Shown: positions 1-7,802 of the stretch, one piece after another
Numbering within the stretch: the first letter of the stretch is position 1
Layout: every line of letters begins with the position of its first letter
NCBI GenBank assembly: GCA_951813625.1
Contig: CATOTS010000033.1
Coordinates: forward strand, 1 to 46,327
Source: an uncultured Caldilineaceae bacterium
GTDB taxonomy: Bacteria > Chloroflexota > Anaerolineae > Caldilineales > Caldilineaceae
Reading direction: 5' to 3'
Length of the DNA: 46,327 nucleotides
Translations under genes and position numbers: made by a program
The notes under the pieces: generated by a model
What the model was told of the DNA's origin: nothing
Database searches by the model: none
The model's input: the letters and a program-made list of their open reading frames with translations, nothing else

Positions 1-241
1 GGAGGGCCGGAACTGCAGGGGTCAGGGGGCAGGGGTTAGGGGGAAGGAACTGCAGGGAGCGGTGCGCGCCGGTCGAACGCGCGAACGGCTGGCGCCGCGC
101 ACACTCGGCCGTGTAGGCACGCGGCGCTTTGGCGACACGCTGGAAATGCGCACGCACGGTGACGGGGGCTGGGCTGCCGGTTGCGCAGGGCTACAATAGA
201 AGCCACACCCGGCGGCGGGTGGAGTGGTGTCAGGGGGGCGT

Positions 242-262
242 TGCGGGGGGAGTCCCCCCGCA
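242..262. repeat. G-run/C-run hairpin of the repeat family
   Basis: A perfect 9-bp stem TGCGGGGGG / CCCCCCGCA closes a 3-base AGT loop. The same hairpin sits at 18413-18433, and a shorter 6-bp version at 18156-18170. A second small hairpin GGGCC-GAA-GGCCC follows at about 266-278. Neither has a T-run after it, so they do not look like simple terminators. Confidence 0.75.
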
Positions 263-299
263 CAAGGGAGGGCCGAAGGCCCGACCGTCCAGAACTGCG

Positions 300-320
300 G
301 TTGCCAGTTGCCAGTTGCCA
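300..320. repeat. GTTGCCA heptamer tandem, 3 units
   Basis: Three uninterrupted GTTGCCA units are seen. Related heptamer arrays occur at 2146-2172 and, degenerate, at 18478-18498. All three are outside genes. Confidence 0.7.
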
Positions 321-427
321 GGAGCTGCTGGGCGTGGTGGACAGTGGACCGGCTATGGCGCCATTGCAACCCGAGGTATGGGAATATGTGCACCATTTTT
401 GGACTGCACCGGGCCAATTCGGTCGAT

Positions 428-456
428 TTGCCGGCGACCTGCGGCCGTGCTATACT
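428..456 (+). promoter_or_regulatory. Sigma-70-type promoter with extended -10
   Basis: TTGCCG at 428-433 (4 of 6 to TTGACA), a 17-base spacer, and TATACT at 451-456 preceded by TGC, which makes an extended -10. It faces the ABC ATPase gene at 805 and lies just after repeat copy A. A start near 463 would give a leader of about 340 bases. Confidence 0.6.
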
Positions 457-804
457 GCGCACGTTCGACGCGCCGTTCTTGCGCGTTGCGGCAGGCGGCC
501 GCCGGCATGGCAGTTGTTTGTCGACCTCACGAAAGCAGGCCATTCGAAGTACGTACGGCGTGCCGCGCCGCCTTGCAGGCTCTTGTGTGCGCTTGCAGCG
601 CGCTTGGAAATGTACTTTTCATACGCTTTCCTCATTGCGGACGGTTTTGGCAACGAGTCCCGCCGGGCGGAAAGGAGTGTCTGCTCGCCTCCGCCTACGC
701 GACCGAACAGTTCTGCCGCAGAGAAGGAAGCGCACCCGGCTCACATGTAACCGTTGCCACGGGCGAGCGTGAGCCTCATCTTCACCAAAGGAGCAAAGGA
801 CAAA
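457..804 (+). other. Long 5' leader, no gene seen
   Basis: About 350 bases lie between the promoter and the ATPase start. Open frames cross it, but none has a good ribosome site and recognisable protein. I see no riboswitch class I can name. It could be a regulatory leader or hold an unrecognised small RNA; no terminator-like hairpin with a T-run was seen inside. Confidence 0.4.
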
Positions 805-1911
805 ATGGCAAGCGTAACCTACGAGAATGTCTACAAGCGCTTCGGCGACGTTGTGGCGGTGAATGATCTCACCATCCACGTCGAAGACAAGGAGTTCCTG
901 GTCTTTGTCGGGCCGTCTGGCTGCGGCAAGACAACCAGCCTGCGTCTTCTGGCGGGGCTGGAGGAGATTACCGAGGGGCAGATTCTGATCGGCGACCGCA
1001 TCGTCAACGATGTGCCGCCGAAGGACCGGGACATCGCGATGGTGTTCCAGAGCTACGCCCTCTACCCGCACATGAGCGTCTACGACAATATGGCGTTCGG
1101 CCTCAAGCTGCGCAAGACGCCCAAGGCCGAGATTGAGCGGCGTGTGAAGGAGGCCGGCGGGATTTTGGGCATCGAGCATCTGCTCGATCGCAAGCCGAAG
1201 CAGCTTTCCGGTGGACAGCGGCAGCGCGTTGCGGTGGGCCGTGCGATCGTGCGCGAACCGGCCGTGTTCCTCTTTGACGAGCCGCTTTCGAACCTGGACG
1301 CCAAGCTGCGCGTGCAGACGCGCGCCGAAATTTCCAAGCTGCACCAGCGCCTGGCGACGACATTTATTTACGTGACGCACGACCAGGTTGAGGCGATGAC
1401 GATGGCCTCGCGCATTGCAGTGATGAAGGACGGCGTGCTGCAGCAGGTCGACTCGCCGCAGAACCTGTACGACCACCCGGCGAACATCTTCGTGGCCGGC
1501 TTCATCGGAAGCCCGAGCATGAACTTCTTTGATGCGACGCTGGTGGAGAGCGACGGCAAGATGGAGGTCAACGCTGGCGGCTTCCGGCTGGACGTGCCCG
1601 AGGAGAAGGCGGCAGAGTGGAAACCGCACGCCGGCAATGAGGTGATTTTCGGCATCCGTCCCGAGGACATTCACTCGAAAGCGTATGCGCCGCCGCAGAT
1701 TCTTGAGTCGGACATGGCGGCAAAAGTAGACGTAACCGAGTTGATGGGCAACGAGATTTTCCTCTACTGCCTGAGCTCTGACAACAAGCAGTTCATCTCG
1801 CGTGTTGACCCGCGTGTGCGGGTATCGACGGGCGAGGATATCGAGCTTGCCATCAACATGGACAACGCGCACATCTTCGATCCCAAGACCGAGTTGACGC
1901 TGGCAGGCTAG
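805..1911 (+). CDS. ABC transporter ATP-binding protein, carbohydrate-import (UgpC/MsmK) type
   Basis: This is the cytoplasmic ATPase that powers sugar or glycerol-phosphate importers of the CUT1 family. The 368-residue protein matches the usual length (about 360-370). Walker A GPSGCGKTT lies at about residues 36-44, then the Q-loop, the signature LSGGQRQRVAVGRA, Walker B VFLFDEPLSNLD and the switch region YVTHDQVEAMTMA. The C-terminal third reads as TOBE/OB-fold regulatory domains. The start is the ATG at 805, after AAAGGAGCAAAGGAC; an upstream in-frame start at 754 has no ribosome site. No permease or binding-protein gene is next to it, so it probably acts as a shared ATPase for transporters encoded elsewhere, as MsmK does. 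Exact substrate cannot be read from the sequence. Confidence 0.93.
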   Translation: MASVTYENVYKRFGDVVAVNDLTIHVEDKEFLVFVGPSGCGKTTSLRLLAGLEEITEGQILIGDRIVNDVPPKDRDIAMVFQSYALYPHMSVYDNMAFGLKLRKTPKAEIERRVKEAGGILGIEHLLDRKPKQLSGGQRQRVAVGRAIVREPAVFLFDEPLSNLDAKLRVQTRAEISKLHQRLATTFIYVTHDQVEAMTMASRIAVMKDGVLQQVDSPQNLYDHPANIFVAGFIGSPSMNFFDATLVESDGKMEVNAGGFRLDVPEEKAAEWKPHAGNEVIFGIRPEDIHSKAYAPPQILESDMAAKVDVTELMGNEIFLYCLSSDNKQFISRVDPRVRVSTGEDIELAINMDNAHIFDPKTELTLAG

Positions 1912-1932
1912 AGCAGTAGTTGAGACGAAAGA

Positions 1933-1991
1933 GGAGAGAGGTGTGAGGGGAGAGTATCAGCATCTGCCTTCCTCCTCTCTCTATTTCTTTT
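1933..1991 (+). terminator. Possible rho-independent terminator after the ABC ATPase
   Basis: GGAGAGAGG (1933-1941) can pair with CCTCTCTCT (1974-1982), with one G-U pair, followed by ATTTCTTTT. The loop is long (32 bases), so this is only moderately convincing. A much better version of the same GAGGAGAGAGG motif is at 9544-9576. Confidence 0.45.
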
Positions 1992-2145
1992 GCCGCAGTT
2001 CCCCATCTTTGAACAAGCCCCAGAACGAAGAGCAGGCCCGCTCCTACGCCGGCGGCAGGTCGTGTCCGAATGACTCTGCCCGCAGCGTTTGTATCGCTGT
2101 CTCGAAGAACAGGCACGACGCAATCCCTTTGACAGCGGCCATGCA

Positions 2146-2172
2146 GTTGCCGGTTGCCGGTTGCCAGTTGCC
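2146..2172. repeat. GTTGCC heptamer tandem, 4 units
   Basis: Four units with period 7 (GTTGCCG, GTTGCCG, GTTGCCA, GTTGCC) in the 355-base gap between the ABC ATPase and phosphoglycerate mutase genes. Same unit as 300-320. The rest of the gap shows only the terminator-like hairpin and the ribosome site at 2252-2259. Confidence 0.7.
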
Positions 2173-2266
2173 TGTACGACGCACGACGGGCAGTTCAGGC
2201 TGTCGGGAAATCTGTTCTTGAACCGAAAAAGCGGCAGTGCCCTCCCTCGACAGAAGGAGTTGTCTG

Positions 2267-3499
2267 ATGGCGTCCCCATTCACCGACTTTGAACTGATGC
2301 GCGACCTGAGCCAGGAGGGCGGCAAGATCGTTCTGCTGGTGATGGACGGCCTGGGCGGCCTGCCGCGGACGCCCGGCGGTAAGACCGAACTGGAGACGGC
2401 GCGCACGCCCAACCTGGACAGACTGGCCGCGGCCGGCTCGCTGGGGCTGAGCGTGCCGGTCCGGCCGGGCGTGGAACCGGGGAGCGGCCCGGCCCATTTG
2501 AGCCTGTTCGGCTACGATCCGCTGCGCTATGTGATTGGGCGCGGCGTGCTGGAGGCGCTGGGGATCGGCTTTGGGCTGCAGCCAAACGACCTGGCGGCGC
2601 GCGGCAACTTCGCCACGGTGGACGGCGACGGGTTGATCACGGACCGGCGGGCGGGACGCATCCCAACCGAAGAGTGTATCCGCCTGACCGCCAAGCTCCG
2701 CCAGGCCGGCACAGGGCTGTTCGGGGACTGTGAACTGTTCGTCGAACCGGTGCAGGAGCATCGCTTTGTCTTCGTGCTGCGCGGGGAAGGGTTGGGGGGC
2801 GAATTGACGGACACGGACCCGCTGGCGGTGGGCAGGAAGCCGCTGCCGGTACGCGACGAGAGCGGGAGCAGTGCAGGCGCGCGCGCGGCGGAGCTGGTGA
2901 ACCGCTGGGTGGCGCATGCGCGGCGGACGCTGGCGGACGAACCGCAGGCCAACAGCCTCAATCTGCGCGGGTTGGCGCAGGACCCCGGTCTGCCGCAGTT
3001 TGGCGCCGTCTACGGCATGCGCGGGGGGGCGATCGCGGTCTATCCGATGTACCGGGGGGTCGCGAGTCTGGTGGGAATGGAGGCGATCCGGTTCGAGGGT
3101 GAGCGGCCGCGGGATGAGATCGACGCGCTGGCGGGCGCGTGGAACAGTTACGACTTTTTCTTCGTCCATGTAAAGAAGACCGACAGCTACGGGGAGGACG
3201 GCGATTTCGACGGCAAGGTGGCTGAGATCGAGGCCGTTGACGCGCAGATCCCGCGCATTGTGGGGTTGGGACCGGGCGCGTTGATCGTAACCGGGGACCA
3301 CAGCACGCCGGCGGCGCTCGGCAGCCACAGCTGGCATCCCGTGCCGACGCTGCTTTGGAGCCGGCACGCGCTGCCGGATGCGGCCGGGCAGTTCGGCGAG
3401 CGAGCTTGCGCGGCCGGGCAGCTGGGGGTCTTTCACGCAACGACGCTGATTCCACAGGCGATGGCACACGCCGGGCGGCTGAAACGGTTTGGCGCGTGA
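2267..3499 (+). CDS. apgM: 2,3-bisphosphoglycerate-independent phosphoglycerate mutase, archaeal type
   Basis: It interconverts 3- and 2-phosphoglycerate in glycolysis without the bisphosphate cofactor. It belongs to the alkaline-phosphatase superfamily, with two bound metal ions. VMDGLGG near residue 25 gives a metal aspartate; the GSGPAHLSLFGYDP block at about 75-90 holds the serine that becomes phosphorylated. VTGDHSTPAALGSHSWHPVP near the C-terminus supplies the remaining metal Asp/His ligands. At 410 residues it has the length of the archaeal ApgM branch (about 400) rather than bacterial GpmI (about 510). Start: ATG 2267 after AGAAGGAG at 2252-2259; the GTG at 2237 is less likely. It begins a plus-strand run with the sirtuin and rmuC genes. 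Confidence 0.92.
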   Translation: MASPFTDFELMRDLSQEGGKIVLLVMDGLGGLPRTPGGKTELETARTPNLDRLAAAGSLGLSVPVRPGVEPGSGPAHLSLFGYDPLRYVIGRGVLEALGIGFGLQPNDLAARGNFATVDGDGLITDRRAGRIPTEECIRLTAKLRQAGTGLFGDCELFVEPVQEHRFVFVLRGEGLGGELTDTDPLAVGRKPLPVRDESGSSAGARAAELVNRWVAHARRTLADEPQANSLNLRGLAQDPGLPQFGAVYGMRGGAIAVYPMYRGVASLVGMEAIRFEGERPRDEIDALAGAWNSYDFFFVHVKKTDSYGEDGDFDGKVAEIEAVDAQIPRIVGLGPGALIVTGDHSTPAALGSHSWHPVPTLLWSRHALPDAAGQFGERACAAGQLGVFHATTLIPQAMAHAGRLKRFGA

Positions 3500-3565
3500 A
3501 ACTTCGCTGGCCGGCGGTTCGTGATTTGCGATCGGCAGCTGCGCTTTCCTTGAGGGTGGGCGGAT

Positions 3566-4327
3566 ATGGAAGAGATGGAACGTCTCTTGGCGCGGGCCGC
3601 GCAGTCCCTGTGCGAGGCTTCTGCGGTTGTGTGCCTGACCGGGGCTGGCGTCAGCGCGGAATCGGGCGTACCTACATTTCGCGACGCGCAGAGCGGGTTA
3701 TGGAGCCGCTTTGACGCAGCAGAGTTGGCCTCGCCGCAGGGTTTTGAGCGGGACCCCGGGTTGGTGTGGCGGTGGTATATGTGGCGGCTGAAGCTGCTGG
3801 AGGCGGCCGCGCCCAATCCCGGCCACATCGCGCTTGCCGAACTCTCGCGCACTTTCTTGAAATTCGACCTGGTGACGCAGAACGTTGACGATCTGCACGA
3901 GCAGGCGGGCAGCGTCGACGTCATCCATCTGCATGGCAGCCTGCTCCGTTTCCGCTGCCGGTTGTGCGCGCATCGGCACCGTCTGACGGAGGCAGAGCGC
4001 GGCGGGGAGGGGCCGCCGGCGTGCGCGGCCTGCGGTGATTTGGTGCGGCCGGACGTCGTCTGGTTTGGCGAGGGGTTGCCGTTGGATGCGTTGAAGGCCG
4101 CTTCCGAGGCGGCGCATGGGAGCGATGTGATGCTCGTTGCCGGCACGAGCGGGCTGGTATATCCGGCGGCGCAGCTGCCGCTGATCGCGAGGCAGGCCGG
4201 GGCGACGATCATCGACATCAACGTTGAACGCAGCGCCATCTCCGACCGCGCCGCTCTCTTTTTGCGCGGCAAGAGCGGCGAGGTCCTGCCGCGGCTGGCG
4301 CGAGCGCTCCAAAGTGCGCGGGCGTGA
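3566..4327 (+). CDS. cobB: Sir2-family NAD-dependent protein deacylase
   Basis: It removes acyl groups from protein lysines using NAD+. The 253 residues carry the full sirtuin set: GAGVSAESGVPTFRD at 26-40 (NAD pocket), TQNVDDLH at 105-111, catalytic His in HLHGS (residue 123), zinc cysteines C131, C134, C153 and C156, and AGTSGLVYPAA at 192-202. Y71 and R74 form the YxxR pair that in class III sirtuins (SIRT5, E. coli CobB) binds negatively charged succinyl-lysine, so desuccinylase as well as deacetylase activity is likely; that substrate call is inference. It lies 66 bases after apgM and 56 before rmuC on the same strand, so co-transcription is possible. No acetyl-CoA synthetase is adjacent. 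Confidence 0.93.
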   Translation: MEEMERLLARAAQSLCEASAVVCLTGAGVSAESGVPTFRDAQSGLWSRFDAAELASPQGFERDPGLVWRWYMWRLKLLEAAAPNPGHIALAELSRTFLKFDLVTQNVDDLHEQAGSVDVIHLHGSLLRFRCRLCAHRHRLTEAERGGEGPPACAACGDLVRPDVVWFGEGLPLDALKAASEAAHGSDVMLVAGTSGLVYPAAQLPLIARQAGATIIDINVERSAISDRAALFLRGKSGEVLPRLARALQSARA

Positions 4328-4383
4328 GCACCGGTGGTGAGATGCGCAGGGTTTTTGGATAGTGCAGAGATGAGGAGCGAGCG

Positions 4384-5619
4384 ATGGAAGCGATCGTTGC
4401 GGCGGTTATAGGCATTGTAGTGGGCGGCGCGGCCTGCTGGCTAGTCCAGGGGTTCAGGGCCAGGGGCCGGCTGGCCGGGATGCAAGCAGAACACAGGGAG
4501 ACCGTTGCAGAGCTGCGCGGCCAGCTGTCGCAGGCGGAGAGCACGGAGAAGATCCTGGAGACGGCCAAAGAGCAGTTGCGAGAGACGTTTCAGGCGACGG
4601 CCAGCCAAGCGTTGCAGGCGAGCAGTTCGCAGTTCCTGACTTTGGCGCAGGAGAACCTGGGCAAGACGCTGGAGGCGGCGAAGGGCGATTTCAAGCAGCG
4701 CCACGAGCAGTTTGAGGCGCTGGTCAAGCCGCTGTCCCAGAACTATGACAGACTCAATCCCCAGATCGAGTCGCTGATCCAACAGAGCCAGAGTCTGGCG
4801 ACCGAAACGGGAAAGCTGTCCAACGCGTTGACAGACAACCGCCAAATTGGCAGTTGGGGAGAGGTGCAGCTGCGGCGCGTAGTGGAGCTGGCGGGGATGC
4901 AGGAATATTGCGACTTTGCCGAGCAGAACACGGCGGCGGATTCACGGTTCAGGCCGGACCTGACCGTGCGGCTGCCGGAGGACCGAACGGTGGTGGTGGA
5001 CGCGAAGGCGTCGACCGCGGCCTATCTAGATGCGCAGCAGACGGAGGACGAAGCGCAGAGGGATACCTCTCTGCAACGGCACGCCGGCGCGCTGAAAACG
5101 CAGGTCGACGAACTGGCGAAAAAGGACTACGGCTCCCAAGTGGAGGGCTCCCTGGACTTTGTGGTGATGTTCGTGCCCGGCGACCAGTTTCTGGCCGCGG
5201 CGCTGAGCGCCCAACCGGGGCTAATCGAGTATGCCATGGGCAGACGGGTTGCAATCGCAACGCCGGCATCGCTGATTTCGCTTCTATGGGCCGTAGCCAA
5301 CGGCTGGCAGCGGCATCGCATCGCCGAGAGCGCCGAAGAGATACAGAAAGAAGCGATAGAGTTGCACAGTCGGATGTTGAAGTTCATCGACTACTATCAG
5401 GATGTCGGCAAGCGGTTGAACAGTGCAGTGGATGCATTCAACAGATCGGTCGGCTCGTTTGACAACCGGGTAATTCCCCAGGGACGCAAGTTTTCTCAGT
5501 TGGCGACCGGAAAGGAGGACGATTTCCCGTTGCCCTCGACCGTCGAGAAGCTGACGCGAGAGTCCCGTTATGCCGAAGAGACGCGGTCGCGTCTGCCGGA
5601 AAACAGCAGCAATGACTGA
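4384..5619 (+). CDS. rmuC: DNA recombination protein RmuC
   Basis: RmuC is a membrane-anchored, nuclease-fold protein that limits inversions at short inverted repeats; its biochemical activity is poorly defined. The 411-residue protein starts with a membrane helix (about residues 2-21, rich in AIV), followed by a coiled-coil region to about residue 150. The RmuC core follows: IGSWGEVQLRRVVELAGM, then RPDLTVRLPEDRTVVVDAKAS, a PD-(D/E)XK-like DAK block, then YAMGRRVAIATPASLISLLW. All are family hallmarks. Start ATG 4384 follows GAGGAGCGAGCG, a good ribosome site. Part of this gene (4829-4953) recurs in decayed form at 7569-7690, a trace of a tandem duplication that included the 3' part of rmuC. 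Confidence 0.93.
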   Translation: MEAIVAAVIGIVVGGAACWLVQGFRARGRLAGMQAEHRETVAELRGQLSQAESTEKILETAKEQLRETFQATASQALQASSSQFLTLAQENLGKTLEAAKGDFKQRHEQFEALVKPLSQNYDRLNPQIESLIQQSQSLATETGKLSNALTDNRQIGSWGEVQLRRVVELAGMQEYCDFAEQNTAADSRFRPDLTVRLPEDRTVVVDAKASTAAYLDAQQTEDEAQRDTSLQRHAGALKTQVDELAKKDYGSQVEGSLDFVVMFVPGDQFLAAALSAQPGLIEYAMGRRVAIATPASLISLLWAVANGWQRHRIAESAEEIQKEAIELHSRMLKFIDYYQDVGKRLNSAVDAFNRSVGSFDNRVIPQGRKFSQLATGKEDDFPLPSTVEKLTRESRYAEETRSRLPENSSND

Positions 5620-5681
5620 CGCACCGGCATGTTACGCGCCTGAACGAATAAGAGGAAAATTTCGTTGGGGCGTTTTCGAAG

Positions 5682-5690
5682 TGCTACAAT
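5682..5690 (+). promoter_or_regulatory. Extended -10 promoter for VWA lipoprotein copy 1
   Basis: TGCTACAAT gives TGC plus TACAAT. No good -35 is visible, which fits an extended -10 promoter. It lies 135 bases before the start of the first VWA gene. The matching sequence is absent upstream of copy 2, where a deletion removed it. Confidence 0.5.
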
Positions 5691-5824
5691 GGGCTGCCTC
5701 CGAGTGACAGGGCGCGACCGTTGCCGCCGCGGTACGTATAAGTGTGGGGAATTCATTCCCAATTCATTGCGGTCATCATCTCTCAATAAGCGGATCTGAT
5801 CCCATAGCGAAAAGGAGAGAAGAG

Positions 5825-7483
5825 ATGCAACGCAGAAACGACACATTGACCCGAAATAACCCAACCACCCGCCTACGCGGAAAGATACACCTTGGACCTA
5901 CGGCTCGGGGCCTGCTCTTCGCGCTGCTGATGCTGTTCCTTGCCGGCTGTATGGCAGCGGCGCCGGCGGGAGAGTATGCAGCGTCGGAGGCGCCAAGTAG
6001 CCAGGAGTCGGTACGTTCCTCATCGTCGAGTTCACAGTCAAGCGCAAGTGCAGCCTCGCCGCAGTCAGGGAGGCGCGAACGCCGCGGCCGCCAGCCGGAC
6101 GCGCAGCTGCCGCCGGTGGTGCCGACGAGCCTGGAAACGACATCGACATTCGGACTCGACGCGGACGACGCGTCGTGGCGGCGCTCGCTGGCGCTGGCCC
6201 GCGAGGGATTCATCCTGGAACCGGATGACGTGCGCGTGGAGGAGTGGCTCAACGCGCTGCGCTGGGATTATCCGCAGCCCGACGATGGACAGACTTTCAG
6301 CCTCGATCTGACGATCACGACCGATCCGCTCGACCCGGATTCATGGCTGGCGTTGATGGGTCTGAGCGCGGCCGCGCCGCCGGAACGGCCGTCCACGCGC
6401 CATATCGCGGTGGTGCTGGACGCGTCCGGCTCGATGCGGGAGGACAACAAGCTGGAGACGGCGCGCACGCTGGTACAGGGGTTAATCGACAATCTCGGCG
6501 AGGATGACCGCATCTCGCTGGTGCAGTTCTCGAACTATGTACTGGGCGAGTACACGGTGCGGCACGCAGCCCCGGACGATCCGGCGCTGGCCGACTCGCT
6601 GCGCTGGTTCCGGCCCAATGGCAGCACGAACGCCGAGGCCGGACTGCGCGCCGGCTATGAACTGGCGCTGGAGGCGCGGCGCCTGGACTCGGACGCGCTG
6701 TACTACGTATTCTTCGTCAGCGACGGCGTGGCCAACGTGGGCGACACGCGCGCGGAGGCGATCATCGCCTCCCTGGGCGGGCAGCGGGCCGAGGCCAACC
6801 CGATCCGGCTGGTTGCGGTGGGCGTCGGCATCGACAACTATAACGACGAATTGTTAGAGCAGGTGAGCAACGACGGCGACGGCTGGTACCGTTACGTCTA
6901 CTCGCCCGAGGAGGCGCAGGGCTTGATGTGGGAGGACTCCTTCGAACAGCTCTTCACGCCGGCTGCCGACGAAGCGCGCGCCCAGGTCTCCTGGGACGCG
7001 TCCACGGTCGAAGAGTGGCGGCTGGTCGGCTATCTCAACCGGGCGAAATCGAACGAATCGTTCGAGGATGACGAGGAGGACTTTGCCGAGCTGCACGTGG
7101 GCCAGGAGAACACGGTTGTCTACCGGCTGAAGCCGCGGGCGGACGCGGAGGGGCCTCTTGGCTCGCTCTCGTTGCGCTGGCATGACCCGGGCACTGGCGA
7201 GCCGCAGACGCAGGAGTGGACGCTCGCCGCCGAATCTCCGATTCCGTGGGAGGACGTCGCGCCAGCGCGCCGCATGGCGCTGCTGGTGGCGCTGGCGGGT
7301 GAGAATTCGGCTGAGCGGCTGGAAGACGCGCAGGGCCGCCGCCAAGCAATACAACAGGAGTTTTCGCTTCTGGGCGCGATCGCGGAGACGCGTCAAGGGC
7401 AGGAGTTCAGCGAGATTCTGATGGCGTCGTTGCCGGAGCCGCCGGCCTGGTTCGAGCAGGGTCAGTCGACGCGCGACGAGTGA
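5825..7483 (+). CDS. VWA-domain lipoprotein, YfbK type, copy 1
   Basis: Predicted surface lipoprotein of 552 residues. A basic start and hydrophobic stretch end in a lipobox LAGC with C42 as the lipid-bearing residue. A Ser-rich linker (about 53-95) follows. Residues about 105-190 match the von Willebrand factor N-terminal domain of YfbK-like proteins (STFGLDADDASW, then DDVRVEEWLNALRWDYP). The VWA domain runs from about 193 to 375, with the metal-binding DASGS at 199-203 and later SDGVANVGDT. The last 160 residues resemble the YfbK C-terminal domain. Start ATG 5825 follows AAAAGGAGAGAAGAG; an earlier in-frame start would spoil the signal peptide. The family is thought to bind proteins through the metal site; the ligand is unknown. 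It is duplicated at 7803-9467. Confidence 0.88.
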   Translation: MQRRNDTLTRNNPTTRLRGKIHLGPTARGLLFALLMLFLAGCMAAAPAGEYAASEAPSSQESVRSSSSSSQSSASAASPQSGRRERRGRQPDAQLPPVVPTSLETTSTFGLDADDASWRRSLALAREGFILEPDDVRVEEWLNALRWDYPQPDDGQTFSLDLTITTDPLDPDSWLALMGLSAAAPPERPSTRHIAVVLDASGSMREDNKLETARTLVQGLIDNLGEDDRISLVQFSNYVLGEYTVRHAAPDDPALADSLRWFRPNGSTNAEAGLRAGYELALEARRLDSDALYYVFFVSDGVANVGDTRAEAIIASLGGQRAEANPIRLVAVGVGIDNYNDELLEQVSNDGDGWYRYVYSPEEAQGLMWEDSFEQLFTPAADEARAQVSWDASTVEEWRLVGYLNRAKSNESFEDDEEDFAELHVGQENTVVYRLKPRADAEGPLGSLSLRWHDPGTGEPQTQEWTLAAESPIPWEDVAPARRMALLVALAGENSAERLEDAQGRRQAIQQEFSLLGAIAETRQGQEFSEILMASLPEPPAWFEQGQSTRDE

Positions 7484-7510
7484 GCTGATACGATTCGAGC
7501 GAAGTGAAAG

Positions 7511-7556
7511 GGGGCTTGGTATTCGTCACCGTGAGGTGGGGAACCAAGCCCTCTCT
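7511..7556 (+). terminator. Hairpin after VWA copy 1, possible terminator
   Basis: GGGCTTGGT (7512-7520) pairs with ACCAAGCCC (7543-7551), and a smaller CACC/GGTG stem sits in the loop. The following CTCTCTTG is a poor T-run. The same place after copy 2 has lost the right arm (ACCATACTCC instead of ACCAAGCCC), so only copy 1 keeps this hairpin. Confidence 0.4.
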
Positions 7557-7568
7557 TGCGAGGTGAAC

Positions 7569-7690
7569 TGACAGACAACCGCCAAATTGGCAGCTGGAGG
7601 AAGGTATAACTACGGCGTGTGTAAATGGCGGGGATGCAGGCGTGCTGCGACTTTGCCGAGCAGATAGCGGGGGGCGATTCACAGTTCAGG
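7569..7690 (+). pseudogene. Decayed internal fragment of rmuC
   Basis: TGACAGACAACCGCCAAATT and GCGACTTTGCCGAGCAGA, with GGCGGGGATGCAGG between them, match rmuC 4829-4953, with small indels that break the frame. At the end, TTCAGG joins straight to CGCGACCGTTGCCGCCGCGG, which in the parental locus is 760 bases further on (5713 onwards). So this is the remnant of a duplicated rmuC 3' part after an internal deletion at a short CAGG microhomology. It has no start or ribosome site and cannot be functional as protein. Confidence 0.85.
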
Positions 7691-7802
7691 CGCGACCGTT
7701 GCCGCCGCGGTGCGTATAGGTGTGGGGAAATCATTCCCAATTCATTGCGGTCATCATCTCTCAAAGAGCGGACCTATTCCCATAGCGAAAAGGAGAGAAG
7801 AG

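Larger units (their letters stand above)
1..410. repeat. Dispersed intergenic repeat, copy A (left-truncated by the window)
   Basis: This stretch aligns by eye almost end to end with 18178-18588. Shared landmarks in the same order are GAGGGCCGGAACTGCAGGG, the GGTCGA-GCGCGCGA block, GGCACGCACGGTG, the GGGGGGCGTTGCGGGGGGAG hairpin, CCCGACCGTCCAGAAC, the GTTGCCA heptamers, GGTGGACAGT and TTTTGGACTGC. Reading frames that cross it are not shared cleanly between the copies, so I treat it as non-coding. It ends just upstream of the promoter at 428-456. Origin and function are unknown. Confidence 0.8.

Noticed and set aside
242..262. G/C hairpin as a transcription terminator
   Set aside because: No T-run follows on either strand, and the hairpin is embedded in a longer repeat.
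619..1872. A 417-codon minus-strand frame
   Set aside because: Antisense to the ABC ATPase gene with no motif or ribosome site.
2195..3469. A 424-codon minus-strand frame
   Set aside because: Antisense to apgM, which carries clear catalytic motifs.
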